This document shows positions 48,586 to 60,472 of a stretch of DNA of 64,000 nucleotides, piece by piece (position 1 is the stretch's first letter; every line of letters begins with the position of its first letter). The notes below the pieces were generated by a model. That model ran no database searches, was not told the origin of the DNA, and was given only the letters and a program-made list of their open reading frames with translations. Origin of the DNA: Acephala macrosclerotiorum (Eukaryota > Ascomycota > Leotiomycetes > Helotiales > Mollisiaceae); contig MU119232.1 in assembly GCA_014904845.1 (NCBI GenBank), positions 62,001 through 126,000 of the forward strand. The letters run 5' to 3'. Both the position numbers and the translations under genes were made by a program.

Positions 48586-49762
48586 CTTGAAAAACGTCGT
48601 GATACTTTAGAAGGATGGAAATCGGTTGCTGAAGACTCGTATGCACATATTGATCGTCGATGAGGGATATTGTTCCACTTATCAGAGGATATTCATGCCC
48701 TCTCTTTCCTTTTCCGTACTTGCTTCGCTCAGAAGGACCATTTCCACTACCGCGTTTCTGATACTATGCTGCTAATTGCACTCGTAGGAATGGAGAAATC
48801 TGACAGAAAGGACTTGCCATGCCTCAAAAGGAGAGTTTTGCGACCGTCCTACTCAGCAGCGCAGATTTTTCCAGCCGTACTGCGTCATCATCGATGCATG
48901 TAGTATTATTTGCTGCATGGCCTAATTTTTGACATATCGGAAGGCCCGTAGGGTCATGGTCGTGCTCACACGTATCACGAAAGTCCACATTTCGCATGTC
49001 ATCATCCCGATCGCACACGGGGAGCATAACTGTTCCTCAACAGCAAGCAATTTATTGGCCATTCGGGTTCCAAGCCACGAGAAGATGATTCGAAAAGCCC
49101 CGGGAGATACTATCACAGCGCATCTCTGTTTCTGTGCCACGTCCGCCTCGGAAACAAGATTGCCCGGACTTGACTTCCACAAGATACTTGGTGCAACGGA
49201 AGAGCATAGAATGTGATGAAAGAAAAGACGAGTTTCGTGTCTTTCCTGGGTCTTTGACGACATTCTGCCATTCTTTTCGTCCCTTGATACTTGTGAGAGA
49301 CATTGATGACATAGATGTAATCAGGCTTTCCCGAGCGATGCTTGAGTACTAGAGACGGTTTCAAGGTTGATGGTGTATTTTCCGTTGGTCCCTTAGTCAC
49401 ACCTCGAGGACAGATTGTGGGGTAGTAACTGTTAAGAATATTGTGAGACTAGATATGTGGAGTGACTTGGGTTACCGAAACGGCAGCGCGTCCGCTGCGA
49501 GGCCTTTGCCCATGTTGAGAGATCCAAGAATGGAATAGCAAAAGGGCTTCTCATGATCCTTGAACTGAGTTAAGTCGAGGTTCTGGGGTATGACGCTTCT
49601 CGCAGCGAATATTTGCCCATGGGCAAAAAGGGAAGGATTGTGAGAGATGATTCTCGAATGCTTCTTCTTCCTTGCTTAGAACCTGTAAGCGGGATCATCT
49701 TCAAGTGAGAAGCGAACAATGGATTAACATCTAGATTGCAACGTACACTGTCCATATTTGAC
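48586..49762. other. Intergenic region
   Basis: About 1.2 kb with many small overlapping frames on both strands and no recognisable motif. I cannot support a gene. Confidence 0.45.
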
Positions 49763-51278
49763 CTAGCCGTGGGTGATGGTTCCGTTCGAGCAGGTAACAC
49801 CCATACCTATGACTCCATTGAGTCCCGTACATTCCTCCGAAGCAGGTTTTCCTTTCTATGTCGCACTTTTAGCAACCAACAAACATAACATTTAGGAAAG
49901 ACTCACTGATGTCTTCAGGTCAATGTCTGAAAAGTGAAAGTCTTGGCAGTGGGCATGATCTTGACATAACAAATACATTCCCTTGTCTGGATTTTGATCT
50001 ATATCATCTAGTCAGCAACCCGAGATTCAAAAAGCGTAGAGGAATACGCGCCCAGACTCGCATACCAGCAAGGGTCAGTAACACAGCTCCCATCGCCGAT
50101 CGCGTCCGCAGTCGTCCCTCTAATATTTTCCCAGCTGAAGTTCTTCGCGTAGGCGGCAAACCCGGCAGCTGCTCCTGTCACTGGCTTCTCTTGATCCTGA
50201 TACGTCTCCGTGAAATGGATGGGATAGCTGACGTTCCTCATTTCAAAATTCCTCCAGATTACATTAGTGATATTACACGTTGTGCCAAGGACACCTTTGA
50301 AGCGAGCGCCCATCAAGGAGTCATAGATGAGTGCATTTTCGAAGAGGTAGTTTCCACCTGAGCCCGAGGAGCAGGATGCGGAAACGCCGTGTGTTCCTGA
50401 GGCGATTATGTTGCGGACTGTGACATTGAAGGCCGATGGGGCGACGTTAATCATGTCATCGCCGTTGTGAATCTCGAAATCGTCGATGAGAACGTCGGAG
50501 GCGGAGAGATCAACTCCGTCTATTTCTCGTCAGCTTCAATCTTTGGGGGGCGTGTTCGGCGGAGGGACATTGAAGAACTGACCTGTGTTGAAAGGAAACC
50601 CATCACTGGATTTGGCGTCTATGAAAGTGTGTCTTATCTCAACATTGCTCCCTCCGATGGAAAATACCCATGCTACGGGTTTCAGAACCTTTATGTTCTG
50701 AAGTTTCAAGTTGCTGTAGATTGGTCAGTGATTTCAGAACCTATGATATTGGTTGGAAAGGTGAAATACGTGACCGAGAAGCTGAAGAAGTGAGGTCTGT
50801 AAGTATTGTTGTCATTGTTCAACATTGGCCACCATTTCTCTCCATGCCCTAAATTCTGCTTAGGAAATGATTCTGGATGAAAACGGGTACTTAAGATCTC
50901 ACCCTCAAACCATCCTCCATCGTCACAAATGCTGCCGCTAAAGGTGACATCCTTGCCTTTGATCGTAATCCAGTGTCCAGGATAAATCTTCGTATTCTTT
51001 ACTACGGCTTCGACCTGGGATACATTGCTGGGCAGGCTAACGTTCCCCTCGAAAGATAATTTGACGTTATTAAGGTTTGTCAGTGACAGTGGCGTGAGAA
51101 GGTTGTACGTCAGGCCGGATGAGAATAGGATTGTAGAATTTGCCAGGCAGGATGCTGAGGCAGAGAGGATGGAAGGAGTGTCATCGCCGCCTGCTGTGGA
51201 GTTCTTGGGCATTACGCATGTTTTGGCGCTGGTGAAAGAGACGCATGATACCAAGCCGAGAAGATGCCTTGCTCGCAT
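49763..51278 (-). CDS. Secreted GH28 pectinase (exo-polygalacturonase-like)
   Basis: The start MRARHLLGLVSCVSFTSA (51278) is a signal peptide; an in-frame ATG at 51308 precedes it. Exons are 51278-50903, 50848-50770, 50713-50583, 50519 to about 50021, a middle piece, and 49855-49763. The GH28 catalytic set is present: NTDG with Asp196, Asp216-Asp217, the SGTHGVS block with His239, and RFK with Arg268 and Lys270. The last exon ends GVIGMGVTCSNGT. One junction near 50005-50030 is unclear. After FESRVAD the frame meets a TAG, while the next block (GMYLLCQDHAHCQDFHFSDIDL) lies in another frame. Either a very short intron or a 1-bp deletion is needed. The enzyme would release galacturonate-type residues from pectin outside the cell. 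Confidence 0.82.
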
Positions 51279-52379
51279 GATGACTAGAGACAATAAATAG
51301 AAGAACACAGTTGAAGAATCAGATCAGGATTGATAACGGAGGAAGAGGCTTCATTATTGATATACAAGAGATTATGACCAGGCATACCCGAGGACCTGTT
51401 TGAACTCACAATTTAGGGAGATTTGTTCTCGGTCTCAGCCAATTAGCAACTGCGGGGGTAAATGATCTACACCCCACACTTGAAAATAAACATCGGAACG
51501 GCAATATCTTTATGGAAGCAATCATTCTATGCCAATCAAGCTCAAGGATTTATTAAAGCTTTCTCTAATGTGAGGTACGGAAAAATACTGCCTGGCTCGC
51601 AAATGGAAGGTCGATCAATTTCTTCCACGAATCAGCCGCGTCTTAACGAAAAGCACCGAGCCATAATTTGTCCTTCGATCCAAGTCAAATGGAAGTAGGA
51701 TACAGAATTGGACGAAAACGAACACAAAATAAAACAATACTTAATTCTGGAAGAGTTCAATTGAAAGAATGCGTCCTAGAAGTACTCGGCCTCGTTCGGG
51801 CTTACTTGGACTCAGAAACCAGAGCGAGATCCGACCTAGGCACGATGACTGGTATCTGTACTTGTAGGCTGCAAGTGATTCTCAACATACTTTTCCCCTT
51901 ATAATGTCCAAAGCAGTATCCAGCAGCCCCCCATATCGATGTTCTGTGGGTTGTAATCGCGTCCTCACACCTTCGAGCACCGTCAGTCAGCCATGGCACT
52001 GGCACCTAAACACTCGCTCGCTGGTATCTGTACGGCCTCGAATGTGTGTATCTGAATTCCTGACATCCTTGAACACCATGGCTCCGTTCATGGGTTTTTT
52101 ATCGACGAAATGAACAGATATGCACCCAAAAAGTCCGTCCTTCGGCTCTAGACGTCGCCAATAGCATCCACCACCGTTCGGTAGTCTCCAATAGCCTCAT
52201 AGATGACATTGACATTCTTTTCGGGGGCGACGAGGTCTCGGCAGATGAAGATTGTTGAGTGATGGCGGAGGAGAGGGGGCGAAAGAATACTCGACGTTGG
52301 TTGGTGTGGGGCTTTTTGGCTGGACGCGCTGTCGAGGTTTGTGGCAATCCCTTGCCCTGGTATATTGCTGCTTTCACGG
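51279..52379. other. Intergenic region
   Basis: About 1.1 kb with no supported gene. A minus-strand frame at 52516-52099 has no recognisable features. Confidence 0.4.
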
Positions 52380-52790
52380 TGCGGAGCCTGAGTATACTGC
52401 GAGCGTAAGTTATGGTAAGATAGTTCCAAGGAGACTGGAATAAACAAGTGAAGGAGCATGAGATCTACAGAAGCAAGGATACAAGGAGCGCATTTAGCCC
52501 AGGCATCCGTCCTCACAGGTCTGCAGATTCTCCTTTCGACCTATCGTGGGCGTTCGATCTGAGGATTTTGCGGTGTTGCTTTGCGTGATGTGGAGATGGA
52601 GATGCGAAAAGTGTTGCTCAGTGGGAGGGAATTTAAGGTTTGCTGATATCACGTGCAGACGCGTTGAGTCAAATAAATGATCATCCTTCATCTTCTTGCT
52701 TGAAATAATCTTCCAAGTTCTCCTCCTTCATCTCTATCAACCACTACCATGAATCAATTTCAAATCCTATCGCGACTGGCTCCCATCAGT
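52380..52790. repeat. Diverged segmental repeat, copy A
   Basis: Parts of this block recur about 1.6 kb downstream at 54010-54465 in the same orientation. TATACTGCGAG is shared near 52390 and 54021. TCTGC(A/G)GAT(T/C)CTCCTTT is shared near 52522 and 54161. The last stretch (TCAAATAAATGATCATC... to AATCAATTTCAAATCC) is shared with 54309-54460. The copies differ at many positions and by indels. The plus strand of this copy opens MNQFQILSRLAPI and is soon interrupted. Confidence 0.65.
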
Positions 52791-53099
52791 CATCAAGAAT
52801 CTGTTTGGTGATTCAACAGATACCGAGACGTGTTCCAACGGAGAGACTGGCAAGCATTGGCATTCACACGCATCCGACTATCCTCACCAGATCGTCAGCG
52901 TGCCGTGAACGATGCCTTGTCCGTGCAATTTAGCGAGAATTCACATTTCAAGGGGAACTTCTTCCGTGCATTGGCAGATAGCCGATGCAGTGACAGACAT
53001 AGCATATTGGATCCTCAAGATTAAGAGCATATCTGCCCTTTGGATAATGGACGATACGACAGTCCAGTAAACCTAGTTTCTGCGTCCTCGTTTGGGGCT

Positions 53100-53620
53100 T
53101 TGAACATATTTCCTGCTGAAGTATCATAGGACATGCTTCTCAACCACACGGACCTGGCAACGCTCACGACATTGCGATCTGTCAACCGAAGCTTTCGAAC
53201 GAAGATAGATGCCATTCTACAATACAGCGCGATCATAGCACACGCTCCAGGCGTAATTAGAGGGGGGTTGTGCCTAGAGGTTGCTAGCTTCACTTCTTGT
53301 GGGCGATTCTGCCACCCGAAATACTTCGGAACTTGCTGGTTGATTGAATTGACTTCGCTTCTTTGACACGCCTCCGGAGTGTGTGAGTCGTAGCTTTTGA
53401 GCAATCATTGACTCGTTGCCCCAGTACAATGCCATCTATATTCATGCTGCCGGTATCATTCGCGCTGCCGTAAGTCTGGAACTTGCTTCATACTGGCCTT
53501 GGTGTTGCTTATACGACGAATTATGTGGATCTGGGTGTTGTAGATGTGGAAATTTGGGGCTTTCTTATATGTTCCAAGATATGAACGAGTTTGTTTCGAG
53601 TGCTTCACGCACAAGATCCA
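53100..53620 (+). pseudogene. Decayed F-box-type gene remnants (two partial copies)
   Basis: The translation NIFPAEVS-stop-DMLLNHTDLATLTTLRSVNRSF looks like an F-box with a TAG inside it. It continues as DAILQYSAIIAHAPGVIRGGLCLEVAS and then loses frame. About 200 bp on, a second block DSLPQYNAIYIHAAGIIRAAVSLELAS...LYDELC...CCRCGNLG repeats the same segment and extends to the Cys-rich part typical of fungal F-box proteins. Neither copy is intact. The family assignment rests on remembered patterns. Confidence 0.6.
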
Positions 53621-53900
53621 ATACTGGCCAATGAAAAAGAAGTATGCGAGAGTAATGTTCGCCCCAAGTCTTCAGACCTAGAGACTCTGGAAATTCCAGT
53701 TGCTCGAACGCTGCCTGGTTGTTATCAGCCAGGATCTGAGAAGCCATCTCGCAAGAGGTTCGACCTTCTCGACCATTACAAGTGGCGCCGATGATGGGTG
53801 GGTGGCCGTTGAACTCGACGCGGGATTCTGTTCCAACATCGATTAAGCTTCCTGCAGTCGACAGTTATAGGGTCCTGCCGCCGATAGAGAGGGACAGAGG
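53565..53900 (-). other. Unidentified coding-like minus-strand segment
   Basis: From about 53870 down to the stop at 53565 the minus strand reads coding-like sequence (SLIDVGTESRVEFNGHPPII ... EMASQILADNNQAAFEQLEF). A stop interrupts just upstream of it. I cannot name the family. It is probably part of a further decayed gene in this repeat-rich stretch. Confidence 0.4.
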
Positions 53901-54009
53901 GAGAAAGTATCGTAAACTTCGAAGTGCGAGGTACGCGGGTCAGCGAGGACGCGGTGCCGGGTGTCGAGTTTCAGGGGTTTCCGCTGCCCCGATGCATCGT
54001 TGGTTGTAC

Positions 54010-54465
54010 GCTCGAGATCTTGAATATACTGCGAGTGTCAGTCATGGCAAGGCGGTTCGTGCGAGACTGGTACAGCCCCAGCGGTGATGGAAGGAAATGG
54101 ACTCTTGGTGGGGAATGTTCCGAAGAAGGTCTTCAGCTCTGGTATTCGGATTCAGAGGTCTGCGGATCCTCCTTTGAGATTTTCGAGGGCATGCGGTCTG
54201 CGAAGCTTCTTCAGTGTTGGAAATCGGTAGATGCGAAGGCGAGACCGAGATTAGAAACAATTTTAATATCACGTGATCACACGCTTGATTGTGTTTGATC
54301 GGCGCACCAGTGACGCAAGGTCAATAAACGATCATCTTCCCCTTCCAACTTTCCCACCTTCTCTTCCTCCTTCATCTTCCTCAACAATCTTTCAACTTAT
54401 CCACAATTCATTGTCTTTCTCCCTACCAGGAATCAATTTCAGATCCCGTCGCGACCAGCTCCCAT
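54010..54465. repeat. Diverged segmental repeat, copy B
   Basis: Partner of 52380-52790. The clearest part is near its right end, where both copies share AATCAATTTCA(A/G)ATCC(T/C) followed by CGCGAC(T/C)(G/A)GCTCCCAT. The ATG of copy A is AGG here, so the short frame opened by copy A is lost. Confidence 0.65.
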
Positions 54466-55006
54466 TTACAACTATCATTGGATCCCAGGATTGGATCCGA
54501 CTGGACACCTTCTCGGTTGCGCTGGACAATCAACCAACTAACAAAGCCCTCGACGCAGAAGCTCTCCCGCTCCACAGAATAGAGCAAAATGTACGACGAG
54601 GCTTTGCAAAAACCAACTTTCATGCCAATAACAGGCCGGCGGACAAGAAAGCGAAGCAACGGCGACCAGGCTAGATGCACCACTTGGAGCTTCGACCAAA
54701 GATAAACAAGAGTATGAGCTACTTATTGCCAACGCATGAAACTCCAAAGGATAAGGCGCCCAGTTGTTGCAAGCCTTCGGACATATTTGCATATCTTGGC
54801 TTGGCAGTCTTGGTTCACCGTGAGGCCCTCTTTCCCCTCACTTATATTAACGCCCGACGATGACAGGGGACTTTGGTCGATCCCAGAATTCTTTCCCACA
54901 GCCTTATCTTTTTCAATCGGGTTGGGTTCAATTAAGAAATTCATTCAATTGACAAGCCACTGCCTTCCAGAAAAGACGTTACGGATTTGCAATACTTCTT
55001 TATCAA

Positions 55007-58000
55007 ATGTCTGCAGAAACTCTGAAGCGACCGGCCCTTGGCCAACTGGCTAAGCTGGGTATGCTTTACGATGCCCGAACCGACAGCTTTCTCCCACACT
55101 CCGTGCTGAAGGATGCTCCTCCCAGTGAGGCAGTCAACTGCGTTGACATTCATCCAAAGCATCAGACACTTACCTCCAACGAGACCTATAAGGATAGGTT
55201 CGACAAAATGAGTATCAGTTCGGATCTCAGTGGCAGCATTCTAGCAGGGCTCGTGAATCCAGAAGGCTCTGGGGCATATCTTCTCAACACCGAAGAAGAC
55301 ACTGCGCTCAATGTTCATCAAGCGCTGCATTATACAATCAGTACAGTCCAGGAAAGCCTCAATTTTTCCGCAAGAAATTTCAAGGAGCTTCTTTCTGCCA
55401 ACGAACTTCCAGCTACCATTTCAGCTACGCACTTGGTCAGCGAAATTGCATGGGGTGCGAGCTGCATCGTGGCTGGCACTCGGAAAATCTCCACTGCAGG
55501 AGAGCGGCCCGCTATTGAGAAGAAATTGGAGTCTGCTCTTGAAGCACTTGAGCGGACGGATGAGTGGGGATTTGATGGTGCATCCAAATACTCGGCATAT
55601 CTCAAAGATGAATTCGGAGAGATTAGAGTTTACTCTGATCTTCCTGAATACGACGAAAAGTACACCGAAGATTTAGACGCTGCTCTTACGCACTTCGTGG
55701 GCTTGCCCAAGCTTGTCCAGAACTCCAACGATGGGAAAGGGGTCCCCATTTTCTACACCTTATTGCCTATCGATTTCCTCTCCATGTTCTTGGGTTTCAA
55801 GATCTCCAATACTGGGCCGCGTGGTCACATCAGCGTCGAGTGCCAAGAGAAATTCGTGCATTTGCTGGACGAGTTCCGAGTTGCTTCAGGGCTTCTGCAT
55901 GACTACTATCGAGAGCTGGGAAATTATAGCATCTGCGTGAAGCCCAGTGTAGTCTACGAAGTTTGCGAGAGGGTAAGTGAAGCTACCAAAGCAAATTCTA
56001 CACTTCGGCTCAATTACACCAAATTATTGAAGGACGTCCGCTTCGCCAAAGCGAACTCGCAAGACATATGGCATCTGATTGAAACGTTCTACCAAGAAGA
56101 CTCGTCACCAAAATCACTTTCAGACATCGCAGCAGAATACACAGAGAGGTTGACTTTCGTCGACAGTGTTGAAGGAAAGGGGGCGAAATATGTTGGATAT
56201 GATGACCGATCGCGACGCGAGTTCGATGACGCCGACCGCAAAAATTCTTGGGGCGATGCATATATTTTCTACTTCAACGACGCCACAATGGAGAATGCCG
56301 AGTCCTGGAAAGAACATCTCGATTTGCTGTTCAAGATCCTCGCTGACGATAATCGTCTGGAAAAGGTTTTTGTGGTCGATTGTGATGCCATCGGTACCGA
56401 TATCAAAGAGCTTTGCATTTCCCATTTCCAGAACAATTCTCTTGTGACGAACGACGTCCGGAAACAGAGAAAGCATCTGGCTGACAAGTGTATCATGCGC
56501 TATGACCCTCGCTATCTGGATTCAAGTGTCAAGGACGACCCTTGGCCCCCCCGACGCAAAATGGTGAAGATTCGATGTCCAGGCGGAGGGTCAAATTGCA
56601 AGACAGATCATGAATGGATTTGTGCCAAGTGCCTCGTTCCTATTGAGTACGGAACAGACACCTCTTACATGTATTGTGACTGTGGCCGGGTCAAGTGTTG
56701 GGGATCGCTTTATGAGTTTGACTGTCAAAAACCAGGACATGGCCTTCGGTACGCACAATACGATGGATATGCATTGCTCTCAATTATGAGGAAGCTGAAA
56801 CCTCCACCTGAGATAAACATTCTCATTCTCGGAGAATCAGGTGTGGGCAAATCAACATTCATCAACGCATTTATCAACTACCTGACATTTTCATCGCTTG
56901 ATCATGCCTTGAGCGCTACACATTTGAATTGGGTCATTCCATGCTCCTTCGGCATATCAAACGTGGATCGAGACAGCGATGAACTTCTCCAGAGGGTGAT
57001 TCAAGTTGGCCCTTCGGATGTTGATGAGGTTAGTGGCGTGAAGGGGAATTCAGCAACCCAGAAAGCAACTGCATATCCCATCTATATTGGCGGCAAATTA
57101 ATCCGCTTGATTGATACGCCCGGCATCGGAGATACCCGTGGATACGAACAGGACAAGCAAAACATGGTCCATACACTCTCCGTCCTTAAAAACTACGAGT
57201 GTTTGCACGGAATCCTGATACTTCTAAAACCGAACAATTCACGACTCGGAGTCATGGTGAGATTCTGTATCAACGAACTATTAACACATTTACACGTTGA
57301 TGCTGCACAGAATGTAGTGTTTGGCTTTACAAATACCCGCGCCACGATGTTTACACCTGGTGATGCTGTGGGACCTCTAAAGGAACAACTCTCTAGCTAC
57401 CAGGGTATTATTCCAGGTCTTTTTGGCCGCACGACCTATTGCTTCGATTCAGAGGGGTTTAGGTATCTGGCGGCACGGAAAGAACCCGATGGACTGGACC
57501 TAGGGAATTTGCCAGATTATCGGCGCAGTTGGGAACATTCTGCACAGGAGTCGCAGAGACTGATGGATTACATTGGGCAGCGCAACCCCCATCTTGTAAA
57601 AAGCACAGTGGGCTTAGCTGAGACCCGCGACTTGATAAATCGCATGGTCCAGCCAATGGCGGAACTCATCAAGGCCGTTACCAAAACGATAGCAAATAAC
57701 CAAAAGGCAATGGATGAGTTGTCGAAAACGCAGCTGACCGATGCTGAGTTGAAGACTCGACTGAACATAACCAAGACAGGTGTTGAGGCAGAAGAATTGA
57801 AGGCACCATACACAGTATGCGACAACCCCGCATGTGTGTCACGGGTCGCAGGGCCAGCTGGCGGAGAAAGTGTTATCCTCCGTAAATCTTTGTGTAAGTC
57901 CGCCTTCTTAATAGTTATCGGCAATGATGGGCAAGCGATTACTGTTTAGGTCGCGCACCCTGCAATCTTCAGGAGATAATATTTAACCAGCCTGGGTTTC

Positions 58001-59070
58001 GCCTTGACACTTTTCATGAGTCCAAATTCTAACTATTAGTAGGCCATTCGCCCTGTGGTCTCAAAGAAATCATCATCAACAAACCAGGCGCTAAAGGAAT
58101 CACAGGATGCTGGGCCTTCAACAAAGGAGTCTGCAAGACGTGCAAACATGCCCCAGAAGATCACCTACACATCATGGTTCTATGGAAGGAGAAGACCGAG
58201 AACGCAATCGACCCCAATGTCCAAGCAAGTCTCAATGCAAATGCCACTACGGCTCAGATTCAAAGCGCTCAAGTCATTGCCTTACGGCAACGAATTTCAG
58301 AGTTTCAGAACGAAAAGGACCTTCTCGAAGAGGCGCAGGCCAAATTCAGCCACTATCTAGAAAAGAACTCCATTACAGTGTATAACGACGTCACGGTAGA
58401 GTATCTGGAACACCTGATCAAGGACGAGAAAGCGAAAATGGGAACCGATCAATCTACCCGTGCTGGTCTTATCATTGCATTAGAGGCAAGCAAAAAGAAA
58501 CACGAAGACTTCGTGTCAGCCATGCGAAAAGGAAAGCAAACCCAGAACAGTTCGAGATATCAAGAACTAGACCAGGATGGTGTACACCGACTCGTCACTT
58601 CACTCTGCGCAATGAAGCATTACGGCCAACAGCTCAAACAGGCCGAAAATGCAGTCAAGATTGCATACGCCGCTCAGTTTAGGGAGAAACCTTACCGTGT
58701 CCGAAGACCAGAACATTATTCCTCTGGTGCCTCTTCACCGTATTCGTCTGGCTGGACTCGGAATCCGGGGCCTAGCAGTCAGCAGAAGGCTGTGAGGAGT
58801 ATGCCGGACCTTGCGCCGTCGAAGGAAAATCCAGAAAATTCTTCGGTTCCATCTTTATGGCCGCCAGAGGGGGAGTCTAATACCTATGAATACCCAGAGA
58901 ATAGACCGTTCCAGGGCCAGTTTAGCGGGAACAGGGATTCGACCAGTGGTTCACAACAAGCACCGCCACCATACTCGGATCTTACCTCGAGCAATTACCA
59001 AGGTCGGGGTACTTCGAAAGGACGTGGATTTAGACACTTACTACGAAAGTTGTTTCCTCGCAGCTCTTAA
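55007..59070 (+). CDS. Stonustoxin-like (MACPF-related) / P-loop GTPase fusion protein
   Basis: Exons 55007-57893 and 58043-59070 (149-nt intron, GTAAGT...TAG) encode 1304 residues. Residues about 8-250 resemble the N-terminal domain of stonustoxin-type MACPF relatives: LGQLAKLGMLYDARTDSFLP near the start, then SGSILAGLVNPEGSGAYL. A helical region and a thioredoxin-like segment (near 425-470, WKEHLDLLF...VFVVDCDA) follow in the same order as in that family. Residues 524-573 are Cys-rich and probably bind zinc. A GTPase domain follows: G1 GESGVGKST (609-617), G3 DTPG (703-706) and a G4-like TNTR (775-778). A second Cys/His cluster (about 945-1010, with CKTCKHAPEDH) spans the intron. A coiled coil and a Pro/Ser-rich tail end in a basic amphipathic RHLLRKLFPR. 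No signal peptide is visible, so it is probably intracellular. The biochemical role is unknown; the pore-forming link is by domain resemblance only. Confidence 0.78.
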
Positions 59071-59327
59071 GCATGTGTCATTTCTCCAGCTGTAATTCTA
59101 CATTGCATTGTGGATAATACGGCTGGAAACTTGAGTAAGAGGACATCTGTCAGTTGGTTACTCGTACTCTGTTGGTATTGAAAGTCGATGCGCCGGAATA
59201 TCGTACTATGTTGGCATAAAGCCGCATGCTTGATCACGCATTAGTTCAAAAGCCTTCTGCCTTGAAGACTGATGCCAGCTTTTATTCATGGTCACGTGAT
59301 ATCAATCACTTTCAAAATAAGCGTTTT
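59071..59327. other. Short intergenic region
   Basis: 3' flank of the fusion gene up to the retroposon target site. No gene seen. Confidence 0.5.
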
Positions 59328-59574
59328 TAACCGAGGTGCCCATATTGTGAGCCAGGCAGGAAGGAAGAACAACAAGGAACCACAGATTGATACCATCTCA
59401 TTGTCATACCGGAGGGTTTCCTATTCTTAAGACACGGGATCAGGTTTATCCGGCCCAGAAGAGCACTTCATGATATTATGTTTGTTAGTCAGTTTCGCAG
59501 CTAGAACAGTCTTATGGCCTACCGGCCGCCCCGGACATAAAGAATACAATACAATACAATAACCGAGGTGCCCA
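59328..59574 (+). mobile_element. Short retroposon (5'-truncated LINE or SINE) with 15-bp target-site duplication
   Basis: The 15-bp sequence TAACCGAGGTGCCCA occurs at 59328-59342 and again at 59560-59574, exactly flanking a 217-bp insert (59343-59559). The insert ends in a simple tail, ATAAAGAATACAATACAATACAA, following GGCCGCCCCGGACATAAAG. A tail of short ATACA repeats and a variable-length direct target duplication are hallmarks of target-primed reverse transcription. No coding sequence or clear A/B boxes can be read, so it is a truncated LINE end or a SINE. I recognise no named family. Confidence 0.82.
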
Positions 59575-60472
59575 AATCCGGCATTTGATTAGTCTATTGA
59601 GAAATGTCGCATCACGTGATGCGAGGAAAAGGAACACCAAAACCTCGAAAGCCCTGCGCCTACAACTATAATTTATCGGCCAATCTAAATTGCACCAGTC
59701 TTACAAATAAGTTGAAACTCAATTACATACCGCTAGATTCCAAGTTTCAAGTAATTTTATTAATACGTTATTACGCAAATCAATAAAATGTAGTCGCATT
59801 AAGCAAAAATCGCGATTATAGCGCAAAACTCTCCTAGTACGTTTCTGCCTTAGGCTTCAAGAATACCAAAAATCCTATTCTCATTATAACTCTATAGCTG
59901 CGCAGCTCTCAACAGGTGTCCCCTGGTAAATAACTATTTTTTTTTAGGTAGATTGGGTCTCTGTAATGTCAAATAAATGAGAGTCCAGCGTGAAAAGGGG
60001 AAGAACGTGTGAAACTCGGTTAAACAATAACCCGAAGTCCACGAGTCAAGCACGTGAAGGATCTTGGCAACTTATCAAACTTCATGTTATCAAAATAGAT
60101 CACAAGCACCTCCTTCCACTTTTCCCGAACTCTCAACCTATGTCTATTTCATAGTGACATTCCAACGATGGCCATCTCGCAGCTGGCTGCCTGCGCATAT
60201 GTCGTCCCACGCCCAACATCTCATACCAACCAACCACCTTCTCCAAAGCTCATCCGGCTTCCTTGTGGTTCGGCAACCTGCATGGAACGATTTGGTAAAA
60301 GCCAAAAATTAGATCAGATTAGATGGATAAGATAACGTCAGACACTGCCGATCCCGCTATCTTCGCTATCTCAGAAATAGGGGTCTTCTGGCTCAAATAC
60401 CAGTGTTCCCCGCCATCAAAAGCGAGTCATGATTCGACGGTGTTTTTTTACTTTGAGGTATCGAAGTCAATC
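59575..60472. other. Intergenic region
   Basis: About 900 bp with moderately AT-rich parts (59690-59860). No gene can be supported. Confidence 0.45.

Noticed and set aside
54273..54674. 133-codon plus-strand frame upstream of the stonustoxin-like gene
   Set aside because: It lies in the diverged repeat, its partner copy is not open in the same way, and no motif is visible.
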